From: Piscirickettsiaceae bacterium | GTDB taxonomy: Bacteria; Pseudomonadota; Gammaproteobacteria; Thiomicrospirales; Thiomicrospiraceae | NCBI GenBank assembly: GCA_021767305.1 | Contig: JAASTL010000061.1 | Span: forward strand, 1-6,373 | Direction: 5' to 3' | DNA: 6,373 nt | Shown here: in pieces, positions 1-6,373 of the stretch | Numbering within the stretch: position 1 is the first letter of the stretch | Layout of the letters: each line of letters opens with the position of its first letter | Translations under genes and position numbers: made by a program | The notes under the pieces: model-generated | Seen by the model: only the letters and a program-made list of their open reading frames with translations | What the model was told of the DNA's origin: nothing | Databases searched by the model: none

Positions 1-789
1 GTCTGTGACCGCTTTGATTTCTATAGATTGCAGTTCTGGGTTATTGTTTTCTGAAATGAATAGACGGTTAAAGGCATCCGGACGGATTTCCGGCTCACCA
101 CCCTCACCTTTAAACACCATATTGCGATTGGTATTATTGGCTTGAGCAGCGGCGTGATGTAGGTTTTCAACCCCTTTATGAAAAATCCCCTGCATTGCAT
201 AAGGCGCATTTAATGGGTTTAAAACCTTAACTGCGGTATTAAAGACTGTACGTACCCCAATTTCTGACTTGAGGTGAAGAATAAATTTTAATTCAGGGGC
301 AAAATGAATAAGAGGTAAATAAACCGCTTTACCTGCTTGCAAAGCATCTTCAGCACTAGCAATACTATCGGCAATCTCAAAACCGAGATCGTGCATAAAG
401 GCTTCCGCATAGTGGCGATCGTTAAACTGTCCGGAATCACCATGCAATAACACTTTATAACCATTCTCAATGAGCAGCTTTACACTCAAAAGAAAATATG
501 GCGGGTAACGCCATTTACCGGCATAGGCGGAAATATCCAAATCGATACTAGAGTGGGTTTTATCCAATCCATAATAAGAACGAATACCAGAAACAAAACC
601 AATCAACTCGTCAGGCGTTTCTCCATTGGCGCGCATTAACAATAAAAAAGCACCCAATTGCTTGTCAGTAACCTCTCCATCTAGCACCATCTGGATTGCT
701 TGCTGCGACTCTTCAATGGTTAATGCACGCCGGCTTTTAGGGCCTTTACCCAGAATCCTTAAAAAGTGTGCAAATGGATGATCCGACAT
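1..789 (-). CDS. ybiB: YbiB/TrpD2-like protein of the anthranilate phosphoribosyltransferase fold, N-terminal part (3' end outside window)
   Basis: The frame opens at ATG 789 and runs 263 codons without a stop to the left edge. The family is about 320 residues long, so roughly 60 are missing. Residues 1-75 resemble the helical N-terminal domain of TrpD (EESQQAIQMVLDGEVTDKQLGAFLLLMRxxGET). VRTVFNTAVKVLNPL (179-193) matches the TrpD pattern RT-FN-LGPL-NP. The PRPP-binding GTGGD loop of TrpD is replaced by SAYAGKWRYP (87-96), and the KHGN region reads LLHGDSGQF (114-122). These losses suggest it is not an anthranilate phosphoribosyltransferase. From memory, E. coli YbiB (TrpD2) has been described as a nucleic-acid-binding protein; that function is not shown here. 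The start is supported by GAGGAA six bases upstream. It follows cysG by 52 bases, so it is probably the last or a late gene of the nitrate operon. Confidence 0.88.
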   Translation of the reverse strand, partial: MSDHPFAHFLRILGKGPKSRRALTIEESQQAIQMVLDGEVTDKQLGAFLLLMRANGETPDELIGFVSGIRSYYGLDKTHSSIDLDISAYAGKWRYPPYFLLSVKLLIENGYKVLLHGDSGQFNDRHYAEAFMHDLGFEIADSIASAEDALQAGKAVYLPLIHFAPELKFILHLKSEIGVRTVFNTAVKVLNPLNAPYAMQGIFHKGVENLHHAAAQANNTNRNMVFKGEGGEPEIRPDAFNRLFISENNNPELQSIEIKAVTD

Positions 790-795
790 ATTCAA

Positions 796-801
796 TTCCT
801 C
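796..801 (-). promoter_or_regulatory. Ribosome binding site of the ybiB-like gene
   Basis: GAGGAA on the minus strand is followed by TTGAAT and the ATG at 789. The 11 bases GAGGAATTGAA are identical to those before nirD, and both proteins start with Met-Ser-Asp. It lies in the 52-base gap after cysG, in which I see no terminator. Confidence 0.75.
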
Positions 802-841
802 TATAGTCAACGCTAAACTCGGTCGACTCAGAACTTCCAAC

Positions 842-2242
842 TCAAGCCGCAGTGCTTAAGAGGCGCTCTCTAATTTTTATGACCTCTCCAGCAATAATTA
901 AAGCTGGCGGTAGTATCTCATTATTATCGATGGTTTCTGTTAAGGTTGCGATAGAACAAATAGTGACCTTCTGTTCCGGTGTTGTGCCTTTTTGAATAAT
1001 AGCGACTGGTAATTCTGGATCGACACCATTAGCTAACAGACCTTGTTGAATCTTAGACGCGTTTTTAATGCCCATGTAAAATACCATGGTATCACCACAC
1101 CTTGCCAAACGCGCATAATCGATTTCGCTCCCTCCCGCTTGCTGATGGCCCGTGACTAGAGAAACCGATTGCGAAAATTCGCGGTGCGTTAATGGAAAAC
1201 CGGCATAAGCCGAACAACCTGCTGCGGCAGTAATGCCGGGAACGACTTCATAAGGTACGCCATGTTTCACTAAAACTTCAGCTTCTTCCGCTCCACGCCC
1301 AAAAATATAAGGGTCGCCACCTTTTAAACGCGCTACGCGTTTACCTTGTTTGGCAAGTTCTACCATCATTAAGCTAATGTCACCCTGCTGTACTTTATGC
1401 CATTTATCTTTTTTACCAACATAAATGCGTTCCGCTTCGCGGCGCGCCATTTCAATGATTTCAGGTGCCACCAAGCGGTCATATAAAATCACATCCGCCT
1501 GCTGCAATAAACGTAAGCCTTTAAAAGTCATTAAATCAGGGTCACCTGGCCCCGCACCAATTAGATAAACTTCGCCTTGGGGTTCAGGCTGACCATTTTG
1601 TGCCACTTCTTCAATGCGTTTATCTAAAATCTTTTCCACTTGTGCGGTGTCGCCATGCACGGCTTTATCAATAAAAGCACCCTGTAAAATCGATTCCCAA
1701 AATGCTTTACGACCTTCGCCCTCACCAATGGCTTGTTTTACCTTATTTCGGTAACGCCCGACTAAGTCGGCAAGTTTACTGAATCCATTAGGTATCATGG
1801 TTTCCAAACGAGCCTTCATTAAACGTGCTAAAACCGGCGAGCGCCCACCGGTAGAAATAGCAATAGTCATGGGTTCTCGATCGACAATAGCTGGCAGGAT
1901 AAAATCACAATATTCAGTTTGGTCAGCAACGTTGACAGGGATATTACGCTCTTGGCACCAATGGTAAACGGCTTCATTGGTTGCTTGTTCATCAGTAGCA
2001 GAAATCACATATTTTGGCGTGTCGACATCATCCATGACCTCTTCTGAAAAACAATCCATCTGCCAGAGAATCTTACCGTGAGCAAGGTGGTGTTTCATTT
2101 CAGTTTTTAGTTCTGGGGCGATGACTGTCACCTGAGCGCCAGCCTTAATAAATAAATCTGCTTTACGCGCGGCAACCGCACCACCACCTATAATCAAACA
2201 GGGTTGGTTTTTGATATTCACAAAAATCGGTAAGTAATCCAT
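842..2242 (-). CDS. cysG: Siroheme synthase CysG (SUMT / precorrin-2 dehydrogenase / sirohydrochlorin ferrochelatase)
   Basis: CysG converts uroporphyrinogen III to siroheme by two SAM-dependent methylations, NAD-dependent oxidation and iron insertion. The protein has 466 residues, against 457 in E. coli. The N-terminal dehydrogenase/chelatase half shows the NAD-binding GGGAVAARK (19-27) and D107 in NVAD, equivalent by my alignment to catalytic Asp104 of the enterobacterial enzyme. The C-terminal methyltransferase half starts near 224 and shows GAGPGDPDL (229-237), D255 in YDRL, K277 in YVGKK, RLKGGDPYIFGRG (305-317) and VPGITAAAGCSAYAG. D255 and K277 keep the spacing of Salmonella Asp248 and Lys270. 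Thr131 sits where those enzymes have phosphorylated Ser128. The start is supported by AAGGA seven bases upstream. Its product is the NirB cofactor, which explains its place 40 bases after nasA and 52 before the last gene. Confidence 0.97.
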   Translation of the reverse strand: MDYLPIFVNIKNQPCLIIGGGAVAARKADLFIKAGAQVTVIAPELKTEMKHHLAHGKILWQMDCFSEEVMDDVDTPKYVISATDEQATNEAVYHWCQERNIPVNVADQTEYCDFILPAIVDREPMTIAISTGGRSPVLARLMKARLETMIPNGFSKLADLVGRYRNKVKQAIGEGEGRKAFWESILQGAFIDKAVHGDTAQVEKILDKRIEEVAQNGQPEPQGEVYLIGAGPGDPDLMTFKGLRLLQQADVILYDRLVAPEIIEMARREAERIYVGKKDKWHKVQQGDISLMMVELAKQGKRVARLKGGDPYIFGRGAEEAEVLVKHGVPYEVVPGITAAAGCSAYAGFPLTHREFSQSVSLVTGHQQAGGSEIDYARLARCGDTMVFYMGIKNASKIQQGLLANGVDPELPVAIIQKGTTPEQKVTICSIATLTETIDNNEILPPALIIAGEVIKIRERLLSTAA

Positions 2243-2249
2243 TTGAGTA

Positions 2250-2254
2250 TCCTT
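2250..2254 (-). promoter_or_regulatory. Ribosome binding site of cysG
   Basis: AAGGA on the minus strand stands seven bases (TACTCAA) before the cysG ATG at 2242, in the AT-rich 40-base gap after nasA. It confirms the start that gives MDYLPIF, which matches the MDHLPIF start of E. coli CysG. Confidence 0.7.
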
Positions 2255-2282
2255 ATTATTATTTTTATATGCTAATTTTTGC

Positions 2283-4985
2283 TCAGAGTTCTTGCGCTTG
2301 AGACTCCGCTAATAGAATCTCAGTCAATTCCGGAACACAACTTCCGCAGTTGGTACCTGCTTTTAAGGCCATCCCTATCGCTTCTACAGTTACGAGCTGT
2401 TGCTCATGAATGGCTTCGACAATGGTGTTAATGCCCACCCCAAAGCAGGAACAAATCATCTTGCCAGGGTCTTTCGCCCCCGAAGCTTGCCCCGCCAATA
2501 GATGCAGTCTAGTTCGGCTATCCAGTTCTTTTTCAGCAAACAAGCCGCTTAACCAATTTCTTGGCGGCAACTCCGTATTTGGAGCGATGAATACAACCGA
2601 TTGCAGTTTATTTTCCAATAAGCTCGCAACTCTGTAACGTTTACCTGAGTCATCACGATATTCAATTAAGTCATCGTCATGTAAACCCAACTGCTGCATC
2701 AGTTGATTGATTTCCAGCGATTTTTCACCAGCGATTTCATAACGATAAAACTGTTTACCTTTGATTTTGATCCAATACTCCAGATGTGCATTTAGACTTT
2801 CTGGAGCGATATCTTTGCGACTCAAAATAAAGCCGTGCCATTGGTTTTGATAGGGAGCAATTCTGACGGGAGTATGTTTTGATTCCGGCTGCCCTGAAAG
2901 TGGGTCTACCGCCGCATGAATCAATGCATCGACTCGTCCATGACTAGCGTATTGCGCAGTCCAGTGAATCGGCGCAAAGAGGCTACCTTTTCTCTGTCCT
3001 TCATCCAATTTAACGCGACCAATAAAGGTACCTAAGGCATTACTTACCTTGGCCAATTGATCTTCTCTAACTCCAACTTTAAACGCATCCTCAGGATGTA
3101 TGCTGATATAAGGTTCATCGATATGAGCCATGAGTTTGGCCGTTTTGGCAGTACGAGTCATGGTATGCCACTGATCACGAACACGCCCGGTATTAAAAAC
3201 AAATGGCAAGTCTGCAGAAGTTTGATTAAGCGGTGATTTTGGCTCGATGGCAATAAATTGGGCTTTGCCACTCTCTGTGAAGAAATGTCCATCGCTAAAC
3301 ATGCGTTGGCAACCTTGAGGATTAGATTCGTTCAATGGCCATTGAAACGGTTTTAAGTTTGAATACTCGCCCTCGGTAATATTTTCTAGTAAAGAGATGT
3401 CAAAATCACGTTGGCCTCTGTTTTCAAAACCGGACAGTTGTGCATGTTCACGGAAAATATCAGCGGGTGATTGGTAATCAAAATAATCTGCAAACCCCAT
3501 GCGTTGGGCGACTTGAGAAATAATCCACCAGTCTGGCTTAGCCAACTCAGGACCATGCATAAATTTTCTTTGCCTAGAAATAGTGCGGTCTGAATTGGTT
3601 ACCGTTCCATCGGTTTCACCCCATGTCAGAGCCGGTAATAAAACATCAGCTACTGCAGTGGTGTCAGTGTTTTGCATACAATCGGACACCACTACCATTT
3701 CACAATCTTGCAAGGCTTGCTTGACCGCATCCGCATCAGGCATGGAGACTACTGGGTTGGTATTCATAATCCAGATAGCTTTGATCTTTTTCTCCGCCAC
3801 TGCCTGAAACATGTCCACCGCTTTCAAGCCATTTTCTTGCGCCATATTAGTCGCTTTCCAGAAGCGACTGACACGATCAATGTTTTCCGGCTTATTAAAA
3901 TCCATATGAGCCGCCAGTTGATTGGCTAGGCCACCTACTTCACGACCTCCCATTGCATTAGGTTGTCCGGTAATAGAAAAAGGCCCCATACCTTCTTGAC
4001 CGATTCTGCCCGTAGCTAAATGACAGTTAATAATGGCATTGGATTTATCCACACCTGATGAAGATTGATTCACCCCTTGGGAATAGAGGGTGACCATCTT
4101 CTGGTTTGCTTGCGCCAAAAGAAAAAACGATTTCACCGCGTCTAGAGGTAATTCACACTGCTCAGCGACTTGGGAAGCAGTAGCTTGTTGCTGGTTGGCA
4201 ACTTGAAGTGCTTGTTCAAAACCCTCGGTGTGTGCATTTACATAAGTCGCATCATAAGCACTCGATTTGGCAAGATGCGCTAAGAGTCCATTAAACAAAA
4301 CCGCGTCAGTTCCTGGCTTGAGATTGAGATGTAAATCGGCAATATCACAAGTAGCAGTTCTTCTCGGATCCACTACGATTACTTTCATATTTGGACGTTT
4401 TCTTTTAGCTGCGGCAATGCGCTGATAAACAATCGGATGTGCCCAGGCAGTATTGGAACCGACAATCACAATCAAATCCGCCAGTTCCAAATCTTCATAA
4501 GAGCATGGCACCGTATCGGAACCGAAAGCGCTTTTGTAACCGACCACTGCAGACGCCATACAGAGGCGGGAATTGGTATCAATATTGGCACTGCCGATAA
4601 AGCCTTTCATGAGTTTATTGGCAACGTAATAGTCTTCGGTTAACAGCTGTCCAGAAACATAGAACGCCACCGCATCCGGGCCATGCTGCTCAATGACATC
4701 GCTGAATTTGGCGGCAACGGTATTTAGTGCATTATCCCAATCGACATTATGACCATTGATTTGCGGGCTTAGCATACGCCCATCAAAACCAATGGTTTCT
4801 CCAGCTGATGAACCTTTTACACAGAGACGACCGTAATTTGCCGGATGAGTCGCTTCACCCACCACTTTTACTTGGATTGATTCAAGCTCTGAAGGTAAAG
4901 AAGGTCTACTCAACTCATTCTTCACCTCCATCCCACAGCCTACTCCGCAATATGGGCAGGTCGTTGTTATTGTCTGTTTTTCCAT
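2283..4985 (-). CDS. nasA: Assimilatory nitrate reductase catalytic subunit NasA with C-terminal [2Fe-2S] domain
   Basis: NasA reduces nitrate to nitrite in the cytoplasm using a bis-MGD molybdenum centre. The 900-residue protein is full length for the long NasA type. C10, C13 and C17 (CPYCGVGCG) plus C55 (GRLCVKG) bind the N-terminal [4Fe-4S] cluster, and K57 matches the conserved lysine between cluster and cofactor. C142 in NSRLCMASAV is the expected molybdenum ligand. QPNAMGGREVGG (341-352) is a cofactor-binding segment typical of the Nas/Nap branch. The molydopterin dinucleotide-binding domain runs from about 590 to 710 (FNTGRVRDQWHTMTRTAK). After a less conserved stretch (about 715-840), C845, C847, C880 and C883 form a BFD-like [2Fe-2S] domain. 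No Tat or Sec signal is seen, which argues against periplasmic NapA. The ATG is placed by the MEKQTITTTCPYC start; upstream AGGAAGAG is spaced rather far away. nirD precedes it by 62 bases and cysG follows after 40. Confidence 0.96.
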   Translation of the reverse strand: MEKQTITTTCPYCGVGCGMEVKNELSRPSLPSELESIQVKVVGEATHPANYGRLCVKGSSAGETIGFDGRMLSPQINGHNVDWDNALNTVAAKFSDVIEQHGPDAVAFYVSGQLLTEDYYVANKLMKGFIGSANIDTNSRLCMASAVVGYKSAFGSDTVPCSYEDLELADLIVIVGSNTAWAHPIVYQRIAAAKRKRPNMKVIVVDPRRTATCDIADLHLNLKPGTDAVLFNGLLAHLAKSSAYDATYVNAHTEGFEQALQVANQQQATASQVAEQCELPLDAVKSFFLLAQANQKMVTLYSQGVNQSSSGVDKSNAIINCHLATGRIGQEGMGPFSITGQPNAMGGREVGGLANQLAAHMDFNKPENIDRVSRFWKATNMAQENGLKAVDMFQAVAEKKIKAIWIMNTNPVVSMPDADAVKQALQDCEMVVVSDCMQNTDTTAVADVLLPALTWGETDGTVTNSDRTISRQRKFMHGPELAKPDWWIISQVAQRMGFADYFDYQSPADIFREHAQLSGFENRGQRDFDISLLENITEGEYSNLKPFQWPLNESNPQGCQRMFSDGHFFTESGKAQFIAIEPKSPLNQTSADLPFVFNTGRVRDQWHTMTRTAKTAKLMAHIDEPYISIHPEDAFKVGVREDQLAKVSNALGTFIGRVKLDEGQRKGSLFAPIHWTAQYASHGRVDALIHAAVDPLSGQPESKHTPVRIAPYQNQWHGFILSRKDIAPESLNAHLEYWIKIKGKQFYRYEIAGEKSLEINQLMQQLGLHDDDLIEYRDDSGKRYRVASLLENKLQSVVFIAPNTELPPRNWLSGLFAEKELDSRTRLHLLAGQASGAKDPGKMICSCFGVGINTIVEAIHEQQLVTVEAIGMALKAGTNCGSCVPELTEILLAESQAQEL

Positions 4986-5014
4986 AAGACCTGTCTCTTC
5001 CTAAAACCCTAAAT

Positions 5015-5045
5015 AGTCAACTAAATACAAAATTTAAAATCGACT
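5015..5045 (-). other. Possible AT-rich hairpin in the nirD-nasA gap
   Basis: Just after the nirD stop, AGTCGA (5045-5040) can pair with TTGACT (5020-5015), with one G-T wobble. Inside it TAAAT (5036-5032) can pair with ATTTA (5026-5022) around a five-base loop, leaving a small bulge. No run of T follows the stem, so it does not look like a factor-independent terminator. It may be an mRNA structure between the nitrite and nitrate reductase genes, or chance in AT-rich DNA. Confidence 0.25.
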
Positions 5046-5047
5046 GA

Positions 5048-5368
5048 TTAAACTTTGACAAACACCAAGCCGTCTTCAACTTTGGTTTCATAAACAGGAA
5101 TAGCCAACCCTTCCACATCCATACATTGACCCGTGGCTAATGAATAGTGCTGCTTTTTCAGTGGTGAAGCCACCATATATTCGCCTTTTAAATCACCAAT
5201 CATGCCGCGCGACATCACATTGGCTTTACCAATCGGGTCAAAATTATTCATGGCAAACACCTGATCATTTAAATAGAACAGTGCTACCTGCTGACCATTC
5301 ACCAAAGCCGCAACCCCGGCATCTTTTACCAAATCTGTTAAGGCACAAACTTGAACAAAATCACTCAT
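5048..5368 (-). CDS. nirD: Nitrite reductase [NAD(P)H] small subunit NirD
   Basis: NirD is the small partner of NirB in cytoplasmic nitrite reduction. The protein is 106 residues from the chosen ATG, against about 108 in E. coli. It has the Rieske-like fold pattern, with DQVFAMNNFDPIG, MSRGMIGD and VASPLKKQHYSL, but lacks the Cys-X-His and Cys-X2-His pairs of true Rieske proteins. As known for NirD, it should therefore carry no [2Fe-2S] cluster. An upstream in-frame TTG at 5392 would add eight residues (MGKIEELK if read as a start), but GAGGAA sits six bases before the ATG at 5368 and lies inside that extension. E. coli NirD also starts MS, so I take 5368. The gene follows nirB by 27 bases and precedes nasA by 62 bases, consistent with co-transcription. 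Confidence 0.95.
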   Translation of the reverse strand: MSDFVQVCALTDLVKDAGVAALVNGQQVALFYLNDQVFAMNNFDPIGKANVMSRGMIGDLKGEYMVASPLKKQHYSLATGQCMDVEGLAIPVYETKVEDGLVFVKV

Positions 5369-5374
5369 TTTCAA

Positions 5375-5380
5375 TTCCTC
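5375..5380 (-). promoter_or_regulatory. Ribosome binding site deciding the nirD start
   Basis: On the minus strand GAGGAA is followed by six bases (TTGAAA) and ATG at 5368. This is a strong Shine-Dalgarno match at good spacing. It supports the shorter NirD over a start at the TTG at 5392. Confidence 0.8.
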
Positions 5381-5395
5381 AATCTTGCCCAATAA

Positions 5396-6373
5396 TCAGG
5401 CGATTTCTTTAATTTCTACCGCAATGCCTTGTAATTTTTCGTCTTCATTCGCTGGACGAATTTGCCCGCGTTCTAAAACAAACAATTGTTCCGCAGGACT
5501 GTCCACATTCACAAATGACTTAAAGCGTTTGGTGAACTCTGGGTTTTCAATGGCGGTTTTCCAGTCACATTGATAAGTCTCTCGCAAGGCGGCCATTTGA
5601 GCTTCCAAATCTTCGCCAATACCCAGAGAATCATTGATGACCACATCCTGTAGATAAGCCAAACCGCCCTCCATATTTTCCATCCAGGTGGCGGTTCTTT
5701 GCAGACGATCCGCAGTTTTGATATAGAACATGAGCAGACGATCAACGTATTTAAATACTTCCTCACGCGTGAGTTCAGTGGCGAACAGATCTGCATGACG
5801 AGGTTTCATACCACCGTTTCCGCAAACAAACAGGTTCCAGCCATTCTCAGTAGAAATAAGCCCGATATCTTTAGCCTGTGCCTCGGCACATTCACGCGTA
5901 CAACCTGAGACCCCCATTTTGATTTTGTGCGGTGAGCGCAGTCCTTTGTAGCGATTTTCCATATCAATCGCCATGGTCACTGAGTCATCCAACCCAAAAC
6001 GACACCAAGTTGAACCTACACAGGATTTAACGGTTCGTAGAGATTTGGCGTAAGCCTGACCCGATTCAAACCCGGCATCAATCAATTCTTTCCAAATGGC
6101 TGGCAAATCATTCATCTGTGCGCCAAACAACACAATGCGCTGGCCACCATTCACTTTGGTGTAGAGTTTGTATTTTTTTGCTACAGAACCCAAGGTAATC
6201 AATTTATCTGGCGTGATTTCACCGCCTGGAACACGAGGTATCACCGAATAGGTGCCATCTTTCTGCATATTACCCAAGTAGTTGTCATTGGTGTCTTGCA
6301 GTGGAATCTTGTCTTTTTCTAATGCATAAGCATTCCATAAAGAGGCAAAGATACTCCCTGCTGCCTGCTTACA
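5396..6373 (-). CDS. nirB: Nitrite reductase [NAD(P)H] large subunit NirB, C-terminal part (5' end outside window)
   Basis: This is the catalytic subunit of cytoplasmic siroheme nitrite reductase, which reduces nitrite to ammonium with NADH. The frame is open to the right edge, so 325 C-terminal residues of a protein usually around 800-850 long are visible; the FAD/NADH domains lie outside. The first visible residue is a Cys, followed by KQAAGSIFASLW, which fits the end of the BFD-like [2Fe-2S] domain. Next comes the ferredoxin-like nitrite/sulfite reductase half-domain (visible residues about 38-100, with DGTYSVIPRVPGG), then the siroheme/[4Fe-4S] domain. Its ligand cysteines are all present: C118 and C124 in SCVGSTWC, and C158 and C162 in GCTREC. 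VCGNGGMKPRHADL and TADRLQRTATW further match NirB closely. It ends in TGA 27 bases before nirD. I see no frameshift. Sulfite reductase CysI is a relative, but the NirD neighbour and NirB-specific motifs argue against it. Confidence 0.97.
   Translation of the reverse strand, partial: CKQAAGSIFASLWNAYALEKDKIPLQDTNDNYLGNMQKDGTYSVIPRVPGGEITPDKLITLGSVAKKYKLYTKVNGGQRIVLFGAQMNDLPAIWKELIDAGFESGQAYAKSLRTVKSCVGSTWCRFGLDDSVTMAIDMENRYKGLRSPHKIKMGVSGCTRECAEAQAKDIGLISTENGWNLFVCGNGGMKPRHADLFATELTREEVFKYVDRLLMFYIKTADRLQRTATWMENMEGGLAYLQDVVINDSLGIGEDLEAQMAALRETYQCDWKTAIENPEFTKRFKSFVNVDSPAEQLFVLERGQIRPANEDEKLQGIAVEIKEIA

Larger units (their letters stand above)
1..6373 (-). other. Assimilatory nitrate/nitrite reduction operon nirB-nirD-nasA-cysG-ybiB (both ends outside window)
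   Basis: Five genes share the minus strand with gaps of 27, 62, 40 and 52 bases. Four of them form a functional set: nitrate to nitrite (NasA), nitrite to ammonium (NirBD) and siroheme for NirB (CysG). Co-transcription is inferred from spacing, direction and function. The promoter region is not in the window, so NtrC-, nitrate- or antiterminator-type control cannot be judged. Confidence 0.85.

Noticed and set aside
21..470. Two short minus-strand open frames at 21-209 and 288-470
   Set aside because: Both fall inside the ybiB-like frame, which reads without a stop from 789 to the left edge and has clear family resemblance.
1..789. Anthranilate phosphoribosyltransferase (TrpD)
   Set aside because: The PRPP-binding GTGGD loop and KHGN motif are not preserved and no tryptophan gene is nearby.
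790..841. Terminator or operator in the cysG-ybiB gap, including a GTCGAC palindrome
   Set aside because: The palindrome is only six bases, there is no stem followed by a T tract, and the gap leads directly into a good ribosome binding site.
3583..3929. Plus-strand open frames inside nasA
   Set aside because: They lie wholly antisense to a clearly conserved nitrate reductase, overlap one another in different frames and resemble no family I know.
4986..5047. Possible internal promoter for nasA (TTGACT in the nirD-nasA gap)
   Set aside because: No acceptable -10 box stands 16-18 bases downstream; the matching position reads GAGACA.
5048..5368. NirD as a true Rieske [2Fe-2S] ferredoxin
   Set aside because: The Cys-His ligand pairs are absent; the only cysteines are isolated and not in Rieske positions.
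5509..5796. Minus-strand open frame of 95 codons inside nirB in another frame
   Set aside because: It is an out-of-frame shadow of the conserved siroheme domain with no recognisable protein features.

Overview
The window is an almost gapless stretch of bacterial DNA in which every supported gene lies on the minus strand. It reads right to left as nirB (3' part only), nirD, nasA, cysG and a ybiB/TrpD2-type gene (5' part only). Gaps between genes are 27, 62, 40 and 52 bases, and I see no convincing terminator between them. It looks like one co-transcribed assimilatory nitrate-reduction operon. Its promoter and start lie beyond the right edge and its end lies beyond the left edge.

Layout by plus-strand coordinate. 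5396-6373 encodes the C-terminal 325 residues of the large subunit of NADH-dependent siroheme nitrite reductase, including all four cysteines of the siroheme/[4Fe-4S] site. 5048-5368 encodes its small subunit NirD. 2283-4985 encodes a complete 900-residue molybdenum nitrate reductase of the NasA type with a C-terminal [2Fe-2S] BFD-like domain. 842-2242 encodes a complete three-activity siroheme synthase, CysG. 1-789 encodes the first 263 residues of a protein of the anthranilate phosphoribosyltransferase fold whose substrate-binding motifs are not preserved (YbiB/TrpD2).

The genes fit one pathway. NasA reduces nitrate to nitrite in the cytoplasm, NirBD reduces nitrite to ammonium, and CysG makes the siroheme that NirB needs. 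The role of the YbiB-like protein in this setting is unknown and is the least explained part of the window. No nitrate transporter, regulator or separate NasA reductase subunit is present here.

Organism: the bifunctional CysG, the NirBD sequences and the 900-residue NasA point to a gammaproteobacterium with a moderate, somewhat AT-leaning base composition. A marine or sulfur-oxidising lineage near Thiomicrospira/Hydrogenovibrio, or a Methylophaga-like one, would fit, but that placement is a weak guess from general resemblance. I found no mobile elements, tRNA or rRNA genes, CRISPR repeats or phage genes. The window is mostly ordinary metabolic DNA, not an obvious new system.
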